From Paludibacteraceae bacterium (lineage in GTDB: Bacteria; Bacteroidota; Bacteroidia; Bacteroidales; Paludibacteraceae), in contig JAFTOD010000005.1 of NCBI GenBank assembly GCA_017451525.1, positions 457,266 to 521,265 of the forward strand: a DNA stretch of 64,000 bases, read 5' to 3'. How positions within the stretch are numbered: the stretch's first letter is position 1; every line of letters starts with the position of its first letter. The position numbers were made by a program, and so were the translations under genes. Positions 34,148 through 44,147 of this stretch are shown here, in pieces. The notes beneath the pieces were generated by a model. The model saw only the letters and a list, made by a program, of their open reading frames with translations, ran no database searches and was not told the origin of the DNA.

Positions 34148-35240
34148 CTTCAAATTCAAATTACCAGAGGAGCAGATTGCTCAGTTTCCAAGTCGTTTTC
34201 GTGATGAAGCTCGCTTGCTTGTTCTTCATGCAAAAACGGGACAGATTGAGCATAAAATGATGAACGATTTGGCATCATATTTTGAAGAAGATGATATTCT
34301 GATAGCTAACGATACCAAGGTGTTCCCAGCTCGATTATATGCTCAAAAAGAAAAAACACTTGCCAATATTGAAGTGTTTTTGTTGCGAGAATTAAGTCAT
34401 GAAAATCGCTATTGGGATGTACTTGTTGATCCTGCTCGTAAAATTCGTATTGGCAATAAGTTGTTTTTTGATGAGGATGCCACTATTATTGCAGAAGTAA
34501 TTGATAACACGACTTCTCGTGGACGAACATTGCGTTTTTTGACTGATTATGAGGGCGATGAGTTTGTGCAACACCTTTACTCTATGGGTAACGCACCGCT
34601 GCCTAAGTATATTCGTCGTCCAATGACAGAGGAAACCTTAGAGCAATATGAAGCGGTTTTTGAAGATTTGCCAGTGAATGAAATGGATAACGAGCGCTAT
34701 CAAACTGTATTTGCTGACAAGATAGGTGCTGTGGCTGCGCCAGCAGCGGGTATGCACTTTTCCAAGAATCTTCTTAAACGTCTTGAAATTCGCGGTGTAG
34801 AAACTTATACGCTAACTTCTCATGTAGGTTTGGGTAACTTTAAGTCGGTGGATGTTGAGGATTTATCAAAGCATAAAGTAGATAGTGAACAGATTTCAAT
34901 ACCTCAAAACGTGGTCAATGCGGTAAATAAAGCTCAGCAAAACAATCGTCGGATATGTGCTATCGGCACGGAGGTAATGCGTGCGTTGGAACATGTGGTG
35001 GGTACCAATGGACAGATTAAAGCATACGAGGGTTGGACTAATAAGTTTATCTATCCTCCATACGATTTCACGGTGGCGAATGCATTCTTCGTGAATTTCT
35101 ATATGCCACTCTCTACTCAACTGATTATGGTGGCTACTTTCGGTGGTGTAGATGTGGTGATGAAAGCTTATCATGAGGCCGTCAAAACGGGGTATCGTTT
35201 TGGTGACTATGGTGATGCCATGCTTATCCTTATGGATTAA
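34134..35240 (+). CDS. queA: SAM:tRNA ribosyltransferase-isomerase QueA
   Basis: A 368-aa enzyme of queuosine biosynthesis that transfers and isomerises the ribose of SAM to 7-aminomethyl-7-deazaguanine in tRNA. Motifs: LIANDTKVFPARL, GAVAAPAAGMHFS, TLTSHVGLGNFKSV and the C-terminal GYRFGDYGDAMLI. It is the typical Bacteroidota QueA in the ftsX-uppP-truB-queA context, in contrast to the longer paralogue at 12807-14114. Confidence 0.96.
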   Translation: MKLSNFKFKLPEEQIAQFPSRFRDEARLLVLHAKTGQIEHKMMNDLASYFEEDDILIANDTKVFPARLYAQKEKTLANIEVFLLRELSHENRYWDVLVDPARKIRIGNKLFFDEDATIIAEVIDNTTSRGRTLRFLTDYEGDEFVQHLYSMGNAPLPKYIRRPMTEETLEQYEAVFEDLPVNEMDNERYQTVFADKIGAVAAPAAGMHFSKNLLKRLEIRGVETYTLTSHVGLGNFKSVDVEDLSKHKVDSEQISIPQNVVNAVNKAQQNNRRICAIGTEVMRALEHVVGTNGQIKAYEGWTNKFIYPPYDFTVANAFFVNFYMPLSTQLIMVATFGGVDVVMKAYHEAVKTGYRFGDYGDAMLILMD

Positions 35241-35302
35241 CCTTGAAAACTCTTACAAACCTTTAGAATTTTTATAATTACTGCGGCATGCCGCATAGCG
35301 AT

Positions 35303-35965
35303 ATGAACGTGCGTATTGACGAGAGCTGGCGACAAGTCTTACAACCCGAATTTGATAAACCCTACTTCGAGTTGCTGACTGATTTTGTGCGCCATGCCTA
35401 TCGTACTACTCAATGTTTTCCTCCAGCAGGGCAAATCTTCCGTGCCTTTGACCTTTGCCCCTTTGACAAAGTGCGTGTGGTGATTATTGGTCAAGATCCA
35501 TACCATGATGTCAATCAGGCACATGGCTTGTGTTTTTCAGTACAGGATGGAGTGCGTATTCCTCCTTCATTGGAGAATATATATAAGGAACTTAACCGTG
35601 ATTTAGGTAAGCCTATCCCAACTTCGGGTAATCTTACCCATTGGGCAGAACAAGGGGTGCTGCTGCTGAATGCAACACTGACAGTAGAGGCGCATCGCGC
35701 AGGTAGTCACCAAGGTAAAGGGTGGGAAGAACTTACCGATGCTGCGATACAAGCACTGAATAGTCAGCGTGAAAATATCGTTTTTATGCTTTGGGGAAGT
35801 TATGCACAGCGTAAAGGACAATTTATAGATCGAAGACGTCACTTGGTGCTAACTGCTGTTCACCCAAGTCCGTTGAGTGCATATCGCGGCTTCATTGGTT
35901 GTGGACACTTCTCCCAAGCCAATAATTATCTGCAACAACACGGACAAACGCCAATAAATTGGTAA
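35303..35965 (+). CDS. ung: Uracil-DNA glycosylase
   Basis: A 220-aa family 1 UDG that removes uracil from DNA. Catalytic motif GQDPYHD (aspartate as general base), then the AHGLCFSV and LLLNATLTVEAH stretches, and the HPSPLSAYRGF leucine loop. ATG 35303 (MNVRIDESW) matches the family start better than ATG 35288. It is followed 2 nt later by polA, so two repair genes are coupled. Confidence 0.95.
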   Translation: MNVRIDESWRQVLQPEFDKPYFELLTDFVRHAYRTTQCFPPAGQIFRAFDLCPFDKVRVVIIGQDPYHDVNQAHGLCFSVQDGVRIPPSLENIYKELNRDLGKPIPTSGNLTHWAEQGVLLLNATLTVEAHRAGSHQGKGWEELTDAAIQALNSQRENIVFMLWGSYAQRKGQFIDRRRHLVLTAVHPSPLSAYRGFIGCGHFSQANNYLQQHGQTPINW

Positions 35966-35967
35966 TC

Positions 35968-38316
35968 ATGAAAACTCTCCTTCTCATTGATGCATATGCG
36001 ATGATATATCGCGCTTATTATGCTTTTATTCGTGCACCGCGTATGAACTCGCGTGGGGAAAATACCTCGGCTATCTTTGGTTTTGTAGTTACTTTTGAAG
36101 ATTTGCTTAAACGTTTGAAACCTAGCCATATTGCGGTTGCTTTTGATCCTTCTGGTCCAACTTTTCGCCATGAAGCTTTTGAGCAATATAAGGCGCAACG
36201 TCAAGAAACGCCAGAAGATATACGTTGGGCTGTTCCTCGAATTAAACAGATTTTGAAGGCAATGAATGTGCCAGTCTTGGAAGTGGCTGGTTATGAGGCG
36301 GATGATGTGATAGGTACGATAGCGCACAAGGCTGAAAAAGAGGGATTCGAAGTGTATATGGCTACTCCAGACAAGGACTATGGTCAACTCGTTACTGAAC
36401 ATGTTTTCATGTATCGTCCTCGCCATACAGGAGGTTTTGAAAAATTAGGTCCCCAAGAGGTGTGTGAGAAATACGGCTTGCAAAACCAATTGCAAGTTAT
36501 TGATTTATTGGGCTTAATGGGTGATAGTAGCGATAACATTCCTGGTTGTAAAGGGGTAGGGGAGAAGACCGCTATCCAACTTCTACAGCAATTTGGTTCG
36601 ATTGATAATCTACTGGATAGTACGGATCAACTGAAGGGTGCTCTTCAGCGCAAAGTACAAGAACAAGTGGAGGAAATTCGTTTCTCTCGTTTCTTGGCTA
36701 CTATCAAGACTGATGTGCCCATCGAATTTGATGCACAATCGCTTGTTTATCAAGAGCGTGATTGGGAACAACTTGCTCCACTTTATCGTGAGTTGGAATT
36801 CAATTCGCTTCTCAAGCAAGCTCCAACATTGGTGGCAAATAGTCAAGTGTCATCCAAACCCACTAAGAAAGCAAAGCCACAAGAGGCTACACTGGACTTG
36901 TTTGCAGCAATCGAACCCGATATAACACCATCGTTACCGCTCCAAAAGGATACTGAAGGGATACAGAAGGTTGATGAAGACCGCCAAGAGTCGTTGGAGG
37001 GGCGTTTGGTAAGTTATCTGCTTAATCCCGAAGTGGCATATAATCCATTGCAACCTATCCAATGGGAAATGCTGAAGGCAGATACTTCTCTCTGGAATCT
37101 CTATCAAGAGGTGGAACTCCCGCTTTCGGCAATCCTTCGTGAAATGGAGCAGGCAGGGGTACGTATTGATGTAGATATGCTCAAGCTGGCAGAGGTGCAA
37201 CTTAACGAAGAGTTGCAGGTGTTGGAGCAACAGATATATACTGCTGCGGAAACGACCTTTAATATCAATTCTCCCAAGCAGGTGGGGGAGGTGCTTTTTG
37301 ACCAACTGAAATTGGATGCCAAAGCCAAAAAGTCGAAGACAGGTCAGTACTCCACTTCGGAGGAGGTGTTGCTTGCGCTCAAGCCCAAGCACCCTGTGGT
37401 GGGGATGATTCTTGCCTATCGCGAACTTAAGAAACTGATTTCTACCTATATTTCGGCATTACCCACCTATATCAATCCCGAAACGGGGAAGATTCACACG
37501 ACCTATAATCAGACGGTTACTGCAACTGGTCGTCTGTCTTCCTCTAACCCTAACCTACAGAACTTGCCTATTCGAAGTGAACGTGGGCAACTGATTCGTC
37601 AAGCGGTGATTCCAGATGAGGGCTGTATGTTCCTCTCTGCCGATTATTCGCAGATAGAGCTACGATTGATGGCACATTTTTCGCAAGATCCTCATCTGGT
37701 GGAGGCATTCCGTTCGGGGCAAGATATTCATGCGGCTACAGCGGCTAAGATATTCAATGTGCCTATTGAGCAGGTGACTAAAGACCAACGTCGTCAAGCT
37801 AAAACGGCTAATTTTGGTATCATTTATGGTATTTCTGCCTTTGGTTTGGCACAGCAATTGGATTGCTCACGCGCTGAAGCTAAAGCCCTCATTGATGGCT
37901 ATTTTGCGGCATTCCCTGGAGTGATAGATTATATCGAACGTCAAAAACAACTTGCTCGCGAGCAAGGGTATGCTGTGACACTTTTCGGTCGCAAGCGTTA
38001 TCTTCCTGATATTTTGTCGCATAATGCAACGGTACGTTCGTTTGCTGAGCGCAACGCTGTAAATTCGCCTATTCAGGGTACAGCTGCGGATATTATTAAA
38101 ATGGCAATGGTCACTATTCATCACCGTTTGAAGGCAGAGGGACTGAAGGCGCAGATGATTATGCAGGTGCATGATGAGTTGAACTTCAATGTGCCGATGG
38201 ACGAGGTGGATAGGGTGCGCGAAATTGTGGTTGGCGAAATGCAGAATGTGGTACATTTGACTGTGCCATTGATTGCTGACTGTGGAGTAGGGACTAATTG
38301 GTTAGAAGCTCATTAA
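35968..38316 (+). CDS. polA: DNA polymerase I without a 3'-5' exonuclease domain
   Basis: A 782-aa family A polymerase. The 5' nuclease domain spans about 1-285 (AFDPSGPTFRHEAFEQYKAQR, YEADDVIGT, GDSSDNIPGCKGVGEKTA). The polymerase domain covers about 375-782, with motif A FLSADYSQIELRLMAHFS, motif B RRQAKTANFGIIYGIS and motif C MQVHDELNF. Between them lie only about 90 residues. A Lys/Pro-rich linker leads to LEGRLVSYLLNPEVAYNP, a remnant of the exonuclease Exo III region; the rest of the proofreading domain of about 200 residues is absent. Bacteroidales PolA is usually over 900 aa. The start is ATG 35968; the longer frame begins with TTG in the ung stop region. Confidence 0.95.
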   Translation: MKTLLLIDAYAMIYRAYYAFIRAPRMNSRGENTSAIFGFVVTFEDLLKRLKPSHIAVAFDPSGPTFRHEAFEQYKAQRQETPEDIRWAVPRIKQILKAMNVPVLEVAGYEADDVIGTIAHKAEKEGFEVYMATPDKDYGQLVTEHVFMYRPRHTGGFEKLGPQEVCEKYGLQNQLQVIDLLGLMGDSSDNIPGCKGVGEKTAIQLLQQFGSIDNLLDSTDQLKGALQRKVQEQVEEIRFSRFLATIKTDVPIEFDAQSLVYQERDWEQLAPLYRELEFNSLLKQAPTLVANSQVSSKPTKKAKPQEATLDLFAAIEPDITPSLPLQKDTEGIQKVDEDRQESLEGRLVSYLLNPEVAYNPLQPIQWEMLKADTSLWNLYQEVELPLSAILREMEQAGVRIDVDMLKLAEVQLNEELQVLEQQIYTAAETTFNINSPKQVGEVLFDQLKLDAKAKKSKTGQYSTSEEVLLALKPKHPVVGMILAYRELKKLISTYISALPTYINPETGKIHTTYNQTVTATGRLSSSNPNLQNLPIRSERGQLIRQAVIPDEGCMFLSADYSQIELRLMAHFSQDPHLVEAFRSGQDIHAATAAKIFNVPIEQVTKDQRRQAKTANFGIIYGISAFGLAQQLDCSRAEAKALIDGYFAAFPGVIDYIERQKQLAREQGYAVTLFGRKRYLPDILSHNATVRSFAERNAVNSPIQGTAADIIKMAMVTIHHRLKAEGLKAQMIMQVHDELNFNVPMDEVDRVREIVVGEMQNVVHLTVPLIADCGVGTNWLEAH

Positions 38317-38337
38317 TATTAGATAATAATTATCACG

Positions 38338-40320
38338 ATGGGATACAGACTTTTAACATCCAATGAGATTACATTGTTGCAAAACCAAGGTTGTACGGCA
38401 ACTGACTGGCAGGCGATTGAGGTAGCAGAGAATTTTGACACACAATATATTCAAGATGCCCATTTCTCAGGACATAATCGCTTGGGACTTTTTATGAGCG
38501 AGACTATCTTGCCTGGTGGTTTGAAGGTACATGCAGGTATTTATCATGCCACGCTGCACAACTGTGAGGTCGGCGATGATGTGCGACTATATAATGTGCA
38601 TAATTACATAGCAAACTATCGTATAGGTCATAATACATGTATAGAAAATGTAAACGCTATTCTCGTAGATGGACGCACCGCTTTTGGCAATGGCGTGCGT
38701 GTACCTGTGATGAATGAGGGTGGAGGACGAGAGATTCCTATTTTTGACCACCTATCGGCTAGTCTTGCGTATATTCTAACGTTGTATCGACATCGTCCTA
38801 TGATGATTCGTCAATTGGAGTTGCTGATTGATGCTTATGCGGATAGTCAAACTGCCGAGATGGGCGAGATTGGTAATCATGTTCGCATTATCAATTGCGG
38901 TAGTATCAAAAATGTGAAGATAGGTGATTATGCAGAGTTGATTGGTGTCAGCCGTCTCAAGAATGGTTCTGTCAACTCCAATCTATATGCTCCAGTCCGC
39001 TTGGGTAGTGGTGTCAAGTGTTCTGATTTCATCGTTTGCTCAGGTGTTAAAATTGACGATTCTACGTTGGTAGACAAGTGTTTTGTAGGACAGGGCTGTG
39101 TGTTTGACAAGCATTATTCGGCGAGCGAGTCGTTGTTTTTTAGCAACTGTCAGGGAATGCACGGTGAAGCATGTGCAATCTTCGCTGGGCCATATACGGT
39201 TACGCACCACAAGTCAACCTTGCTGATTGCTGGTATGTTTTCGTTTTTAAATGCAGGTTCGGGCAGCAACCAGTCCAACCATATGTATAAACTTGGTCCT
39301 ATTCACCAAGGTATTGCTGAACGTGGAGCCAAGACAACGAGTGATAGTTACTTGCTATGGCCAAGTAAGATTGGTGCTTTTTCTCTCGTGATGGGTCGTC
39401 ATACTCACCATGCCGACACTTCGGATCTACCCTTCTCGTATCTCATAGAAAATAAAGCAGATAGTTATCTTGTGCCTTGTGCCAACCTCCGTACCGTAGG
39501 CACAATTCGTGATGCCCAGAAGTGGCCTAAACGTGATAATCGAAAAGACCCTCACAAATTGGATCAAATTAATTTTAATCTTCTTAGTCCATATACGGTC
39601 CAGAAAATGTGGCGTGGTGCGGAAATCTTAGACGAGTTGTGTGCTATTAGTGGCGAGAGTACAGATGTCTATGGGTATAAAAACTGCAAAATTCGCAATT
39701 CTTCGCTAAGACATGGTCGTGAGTTATATCGGATTGGTATTCAGAAGTTCTTGGGTAATAGTCTGATCAGTCGTTTGGAGCACCATACGCTTCGTACAAT
39801 GGAGGATGTACGTGCCGTATTGCGTCCAGATAGCGAGATTGGATTGGGAGATTGGGTAGATTTGGCAGGTATGATTGCACCTAAGCATGCGATAACAACA
39901 CTATTGAATGAGATAGAGCAAGGCAATCATACCATTCAAACCATCGAGTCGCGTTTGAACGACATGCATGCAAACTATTATTCCTACGAATGGACTTGGG
40001 CTTTGCAGCGATTAGAGCAAGTATGGGGATGTAGTGTGGAGCAAGTGACGTTACAGCAGATTCGATCGACGATATGCGAGTGGCAGGCTGCTGTTGTTGC
40101 TTTGGATAAGATGGTTTACAATGACGCTCGCAAAGAGTTTGATTTGAATAGCCAAACTGGTTTTGGTGTAGATGGTGACCGCAAGCAGATGGAGGCGGAT
40201 TTTGAGGAAGTTAGGGGGAATTTCGAATCGAATTCTTTTGTCAAAGCCGTCTTGGAGCATATTGCACGTAAAACAGAACTAGGTAATAAGATGCTGAAGA
40301 TTTTGGATACTATACAATAA
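38338..40320 (+). CDS. DUF4954 family protein (hexapeptide-like)
   Basis: A 660-aa protein conserved in Bacteroidales. Its left-handed beta-helix-like N-terminal part (GDDVRLYNVHNYIANYRIGHN..., VKIGDYAELIGVSRLKNGS) resembles hexapeptide acyl- or nucleotidyl-transferases, followed by a helical C-terminus. Strongly conserved segments include FFSNCQGMHGEACAIFAGPY and MFSFLNAGSGSNQSNHMYKL. The biochemical role is unknown. Confidence 0.88.
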   Translation: MGYRLLTSNEITLLQNQGCTATDWQAIEVAENFDTQYIQDAHFSGHNRLGLFMSETILPGGLKVHAGIYHATLHNCEVGDDVRLYNVHNYIANYRIGHNTCIENVNAILVDGRTAFGNGVRVPVMNEGGGREIPIFDHLSASLAYILTLYRHRPMMIRQLELLIDAYADSQTAEMGEIGNHVRIINCGSIKNVKIGDYAELIGVSRLKNGSVNSNLYAPVRLGSGVKCSDFIVCSGVKIDDSTLVDKCFVGQGCVFDKHYSASESLFFSNCQGMHGEACAIFAGPYTVTHHKSTLLIAGMFSFLNAGSGSNQSNHMYKLGPIHQGIAERGAKTTSDSYLLWPSKIGAFSLVMGRHTHHADTSDLPFSYLIENKADSYLVPCANLRTVGTIRDAQKWPKRDNRKDPHKLDQINFNLLSPYTVQKMWRGAEILDELCAISGESTDVYGYKNCKIRNSSLRHGRELYRIGIQKFLGNSLISRLEHHTLRTMEDVRAVLRPDSEIGLGDWVDLAGMIAPKHAITTLLNEIEQGNHTIQTIESRLNDMHANYYSYEWTWALQRLEQVWGCSVEQVTLQQIRSTICEWQAAVVALDKMVYNDARKEFDLNSQTGFGVDGDRKQMEADFEEVRGNFESNSFVKAVLEHIARKTELGNKMLKILDTIQ

Positions 40321-40380
40321 GATATTGTCTCTTATCTTTTGCTAAGCACAAAGAAATAGGATATAATCATTGGCATAAGT

Positions 40381-40430
40381 AATACAATAAAACAAGCACT
40401 CAGACGAGTGCTTGTTTTATTGTATTATTT
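40381..40430. terminator. Bidirectional terminator between DUF4954 and hflX
   Basis: A 21-bp perfect stem (40381-40401 with 40406-40426) with the 4-nt loop AGAC, AT-rich at its base, between convergent genes. Confidence 0.92.
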
Positions 40431-40502
40431 CTTGGGGAATAGTATACAACCAAGATTTTATAAGTATTCATATACAGAGTTCGTGGTGTGTTAACCATTG
40501 CA

Positions 40503-41819
40503 TCATTCGTAATGTTGAAACAAAAAGTCGTTGTATGGATAACGTTGGATATGAATGGCTTTGATGCGGTTGTAGAATAGTGATTTGAGTTCATCAATAT
40601 TCGTTTTCTGGCGCGCAGAAATGAAAATACAATCATCATGTAGTTTAGCCATCCAAGTACGTTGAAGTTCCTCAAGTGATATATTTTCTCGTTTAATTGG
40701 AGTGAGATCGTCTTCTTCTTTTGGGGTATATGTGAAGGCATCAATCTTGTTGAATACCACAATACGAGGGATTTGTGCGACCGTTTTCTCCATTTGTCGA
40801 TTGGTCTTTTGCTTCTTAGACCAAGGTTGTGATTCTTGTATTTCAGTCTGTTTTGTTAGTAATTCGTTGATGGTTTGCTCTACGACTTCGTATTGTTCTT
40901 CGAAATTAGGATGCGATATGTCCACTACATGGATAAGAAGGTCAGCCTCGCGCACCTCATCCAACGTGGACTTGAAAGATTCTACCAAATGATGGGGTAA
41001 TTTGCGGATGAATCCTACAGTATCAGAGAGTAAGAATGGAAGATTCTCTATTGTGACTTTGCGGACAGTAGTGTCAAGCGTTGCAAAAAGTTTGTTCTCA
41101 GCAAATACTTCGGATTTGCTAATGAGATTCATGATGGTGGATTTTCCCACATTGGTATATCCAACCAGTGCTACGCGTACCATCTTACCGCGATTTTGAC
41201 GTTGAGTAGCCATTTGGCGGTCAATCTTCTTTAGTTCCTCGCGTAGCAGGGCAATACGTTGTCCGATAATTCGTTTATCTGCTTCTATTTGCGTTTCACC
41301 CATACCACGACTGGTAGTGCCACCACCTCTTTGGCGGTCAAGGTGCGACCACATGCGGGTTAGACGGGGCAACATGTACTGTAAGTGTGCCATCTCCACT
41401 TGTGTTTTAGCGTAGGATGTTTGAGCGCGATGGAGGAAGATTTCAAGAATGAGAATTGTTCGGTCAATGACGCGAACGGGTTGTTTGTGGTTGTCCTTAA
41501 TCTCGTTTTGATTATGCGCATTAAGCGTCTTTTCTATATTACGCAGTTGGCGAGGAGATAACTCATCATCAAAGATGACCATGTCAATAAAATCATCGGT
41601 GTCAGCAAATCGTTGGATATATTCGTTGATTTCTTGCAGTTTACCTTCGCCTACATACGTAGAAGTGTTGGGGTAATCAAGGCGTTGTACGAAACGCTTG
41701 ACGCAGTTGGTGTTATTGGTATCAGCAAGGAAAGCCAATTCATCTAAGTATTCTTTTGTACGTTCTTCGTTTTGCGTAGGAGTGATGAGTCCTACCAATA
41801 TAGCATTTAATTTTCCCAT
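40503..41819 (-). CDS. hflX: GTPase HflX
   Basis: A 438-aa ribosome-associated GTPase that splits stalled or heat-damaged ribosomes. N-terminal HflX domain, then GGRGxGE-type motif RGGGTTSRGMGETQIEADKR, G1 VGYTNVGKST, G3 DTVGFI and G4 NKID. It ends in a short C-terminal domain. ATG 41819 (MGKLNAIL) is preferred; the frame extends upstream only through non-conserved codons. Confidence 0.95.
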   Translation of the reverse strand: MGKLNAILVGLITPTQNEERTKEYLDELAFLADTNNTNCVKRFVQRLDYPNTSTYVGEGKLQEINEYIQRFADTDDFIDMVIFDDELSPRQLRNIEKTLNAHNQNEIKDNHKQPVRVIDRTILILEIFLHRAQTSYAKTQVEMAHLQYMLPRLTRMWSHLDRQRGGGTTSRGMGETQIEADKRIIGQRIALLREELKKIDRQMATQRQNRGKMVRVALVGYTNVGKSTIMNLISKSEVFAENKLFATLDTTVRKVTIENLPFLLSDTVGFIRKLPHHLVESFKSTLDEVREADLLIHVVDISHPNFEEQYEVVEQTINELLTKQTEIQESQPWSKKQKTNRQMEKTVAQIPRIVVFNKIDAFTYTPKEEDDLTPIKRENISLEELQRTWMAKLHDDCIFISARQKTNIDELKSLFYNRIKAIHIQRYPYNDFLFQHYE

Positions 41820-41836
41820 ATTTAACCGTTTAATGT

Positions 41837-42667
41837 TTATAGTACCACTTGGCAACCGATATTCAAGTTCAGTTTTTGATTTCCCGCTTGCTCAATAGGA
41901 AGGATAAGGTTGTTTTTATTTACTTGGTATGGATTGAGCATTAGGTTGGCAAATGCGGTAAGATTAGGACTAAGTTTGGATGATGTTGAGAAATTCCATG
42001 TTTTCCGTAAGTTAAGTCCGATATGACAAATAGCAAAGTTTCCTTGGTAGGCTGTATAAAGGCTCTTGGCAGGAGTCATACCCAATCGGGTAGCTAACAA
42101 CCAGTTCTTTCCCCAAGTAAAATCATATCCTAGTTCGATATAAGTAGAATAAGCTCGACGCAAGTTGCCTTGTTGGTCAATATATCCATCGCGTCCGAAA
42201 GTGCGGGTGGCGAGCAGCATAGAAAGAGGAATCTTGTCGCTTATGCGATAGGCAATTCGCCATTCGCCTGTTGTTCCACCTCCTCCAGGAACGTAGTTGT
42301 GCATATCGAAAAAGCGAGAGCGTGTACCATCTGCGTAATGATCAAAGTAATACATGTGGATGTAATACACGCTCAATCCCCAACGACTAAAGCCGATGGA
42401 TAAGTCAACTTCGGGGTTTAGATGTTGGAAAGTCCAATCTGTAGCCCCAACATTCCACCACATATTGGCAAATATGCCTGCATAACTGATAGTGGCATCA
42501 GCTTGTAAACTCAATCCTCCGCAGTATAATCCTCGCCAAATATAGTTGCTATTGATTGCAGCAGAAGCCGACCAATCAAAGCGAGAGTCGGTGTTTTGAG
42601 CACAAAGCGATATTGCAAATATGAATAGATGTGCGCATAAGAGAATGCGTAAGACAGAGTTGCGCAT
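41837..42667 (-). CDS. Predicted outer-membrane beta-barrel protein
   Basis: A 276-aa protein with a signal peptide (MRNSVLRILLCAHLFIFAISLCAQ). Alternating aromatic strands follow (NSNYIWRGLYCGG, AYSTYIELGYDFTWG), consistent with a barrel of roughly 12 strands like TorF-type putative porins. No specific substrate can be read. It is separated from xseB by 2 nt. Confidence 0.75.
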   Translation of the reverse strand: MRNSVLRILLCAHLFIFAISLCAQNTDSRFDWSASAAINSNYIWRGLYCGGLSLQADATISYAGIFANMWWNVGATDWTFQHLNPEVDLSIGFSRWGLSVYYIHMYYFDHYADGTRSRFFDMHNYVPGGGGTTGEWRIAYRISDKIPLSMLLATRTFGRDGYIDQQGNLRRAYSTYIELGYDFTWGKNWLLATRLGMTPAKSLYTAYQGNFAICHIGLNLRKTWNFSTSSKLSPNLTAFANLMLNPYQVNKNNLILPIEQAGNQKLNLNIGCQVVL

Positions 42668-42669
42668 GT

Positions 42670-42864
42670 TTAATCGAGGATAACGTCGTTCATTTTATTT
42701 TCCCAATCCGTGAGTTGTTTTTGGCAGAAGGCGAGTAGTTGTTTTGCTTCTTTTGCCTTGGCTTGGTAGGGGTCCATGCTGAGAGCTTCAGCTTGCTCTA
42801 ATTCGGTGACAATCTGTTCTATACGTTTGATTGCCTGATCGTATGTGTTATTTTCCTTTGCCAT
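42670..42864 (-). CDS. xseB: Exodeoxyribonuclease VII small subunit
   Basis: A 64-aa helical protein with the XseB pattern YDQAIKRIEQIVTELEQAE...DPYQAKAKEAKQLLAFCQKQL. It binds the large subunit XseA to make exonuclease VII. XseA is not adjacent and not in the window, although the two genes often neighbour each other. It overlaps the sugar transferase gene by 17 nt. Confidence 0.93.
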   Translation of the reverse strand: MAKENNTYDQAIKRIEQIVTELEQAEALSMDPYQAKAKEAKQLLAFCQKQLTDWENKMNDVILD

Positions 42865-44143
42865 TGAAGATGACGCCTATAGTGTGAAACATAATTTTGA
42901 TGTCTAGTCTGATAGACATATTTTCGATATATACGATGTCGTAGTTGAGGCGACGAATCATCTTGTCAAGTGTATCGGTATAACCTACTTTAATAGGTCC
43001 CCAACTGGTTAATCCTGGACGGATTTTGTAAATCATACAGTAGTATGGTGCTTTTTCTTCAATCTGATTGATAAAATAGCGACGCTCAGGACGTGGACCA
43101 ACAATAGACATTTCACCACGCAATATATTCCAGAACTGTGGGAGTTCGTCTAATCGGTATTTGCGCATCCATTTTCCTACCTTGGTAATACGAGGATCAT
43201 CATCTGCGCTGAGTTGAGGTGTTGCTTCTTCGGCATGTACACACATGGTGCGAAATTTGATGATATTAAAGGGTAATCCGTGTAACCCGATGCGCTCTTG
43301 TTTGTAGAAAACGGGTCCCTTGGAGGAATACCAAACCAATAGTGACAGAATAAGATATAGTGGCGATAAAAGAATCAACATCATAGCAGAAACAACTACA
43401 TCAAAAGCACGCTTGATACATAATCCTGTATCACTCATCTTGTGTTCGGATATGCGAATAAGTGGTTGGTCCGATACATCATCAATCATGGCTGCACCTG
43501 TGAGCATGTCATAGAGACTAGGAACCACCGAAATTTCTACATTGCAAGGATAAAGTCGGTTGATGAGCGTGTAAATATCGTTTTCTTTGCTTTTCGATTT
43601 GAAATCCAAGATGACTTCATCGTAAGGCTCTAATTGGTGAGCAAGTTCGAATTGCTCTACCTCATTCATGGAGTGGATGGTATAAACGCGCGGTTCATCG
43701 TGGTCGAACTTGTGAGAGATATAAGTGACCAACAAACGTGGGATATAACTGCCTATGAATTGCAAAACAAACAACACAATAAGAGACGTAATATAGCGTT
43801 CGTATTGTGTGACGGGATCATCAATAATGAAGATGAAGAAAGCTCCAAATGAAATAATCAATGCCGAAATGAAAGTTCGGCGTAACTCGCGCAGATATGG
43901 TTTGCGCAACGGACGAAGGTAATATCCTGAGAGGTAATAAATAATCAAACAACCTATAGGATATGCTATTAGAGGGGTATAAAAATTGAACATAGGAATG
44001 AGTACCGAGTCAACAGAAAATACCCTGCCGTCGTATACTAACCAACGAAAAATCAGGAAACTACCCCAAACCAACAAAGAAGAGAGGATATCAACAAGTA
44101 TATATAGTAATTGTTGTTTTTTGCGTCTGTTCCAAAAGGTCAT
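42848..44143 (-). CDS. Polyprenyl-phosphate sugar phosphotransferase (WcaJ/WbaP-type)
   Basis: A 431-aa membrane enzyme that starts glycan assembly by moving a sugar-1-phosphate to undecaprenyl phosphate. N-terminal membrane helices (about 10-30, 47-70, 85-105, 115-135) are followed by a nucleotide-binding-like region. The C-terminal catalytic domain has the transmembrane or re-entrant stretch AFDVVVSAMMLILLSPLYL, GPVFYKQERIG, FRTMC and SIVGPRPERRYF. The sugar specificity is unknown. Confidence 0.93.
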   Translation of the reverse strand: MTFWNRRKKQQLLYILVDILSSLLVWGSFLIFRWLVYDGRVFSVDSVLIPMFNFYTPLIAYPIGCLIIYYLSGYYLRPLRKPYLRELRRTFISALIISFGAFFIFIIDDPVTQYERYITSLIVLFVLQFIGSYIPRLLVTYISHKFDHDEPRVYTIHSMNEVEQFELAHQLEPYDEVILDFKSKSKENDIYTLINRLYPCNVEISVVPSLYDMLTGAAMIDDVSDQPLIRISEHKMSDTGLCIKRAFDVVVSAMMLILLSPLYLILSLLVWYSSKGPVFYKQERIGLHGLPFNIIKFRTMCVHAEEATPQLSADDDPRITKVGKWMRKYRLDELPQFWNILRGEMSIVGPRPERRYFINQIEEKAPYYCMIYKIRPGLTSWGPIKVGYTDTLDKMIRRLNYDIVYIENMSIRLDIKIMFHTIGVIFNGKGK

Positions 44144-44147
44144 ATTA

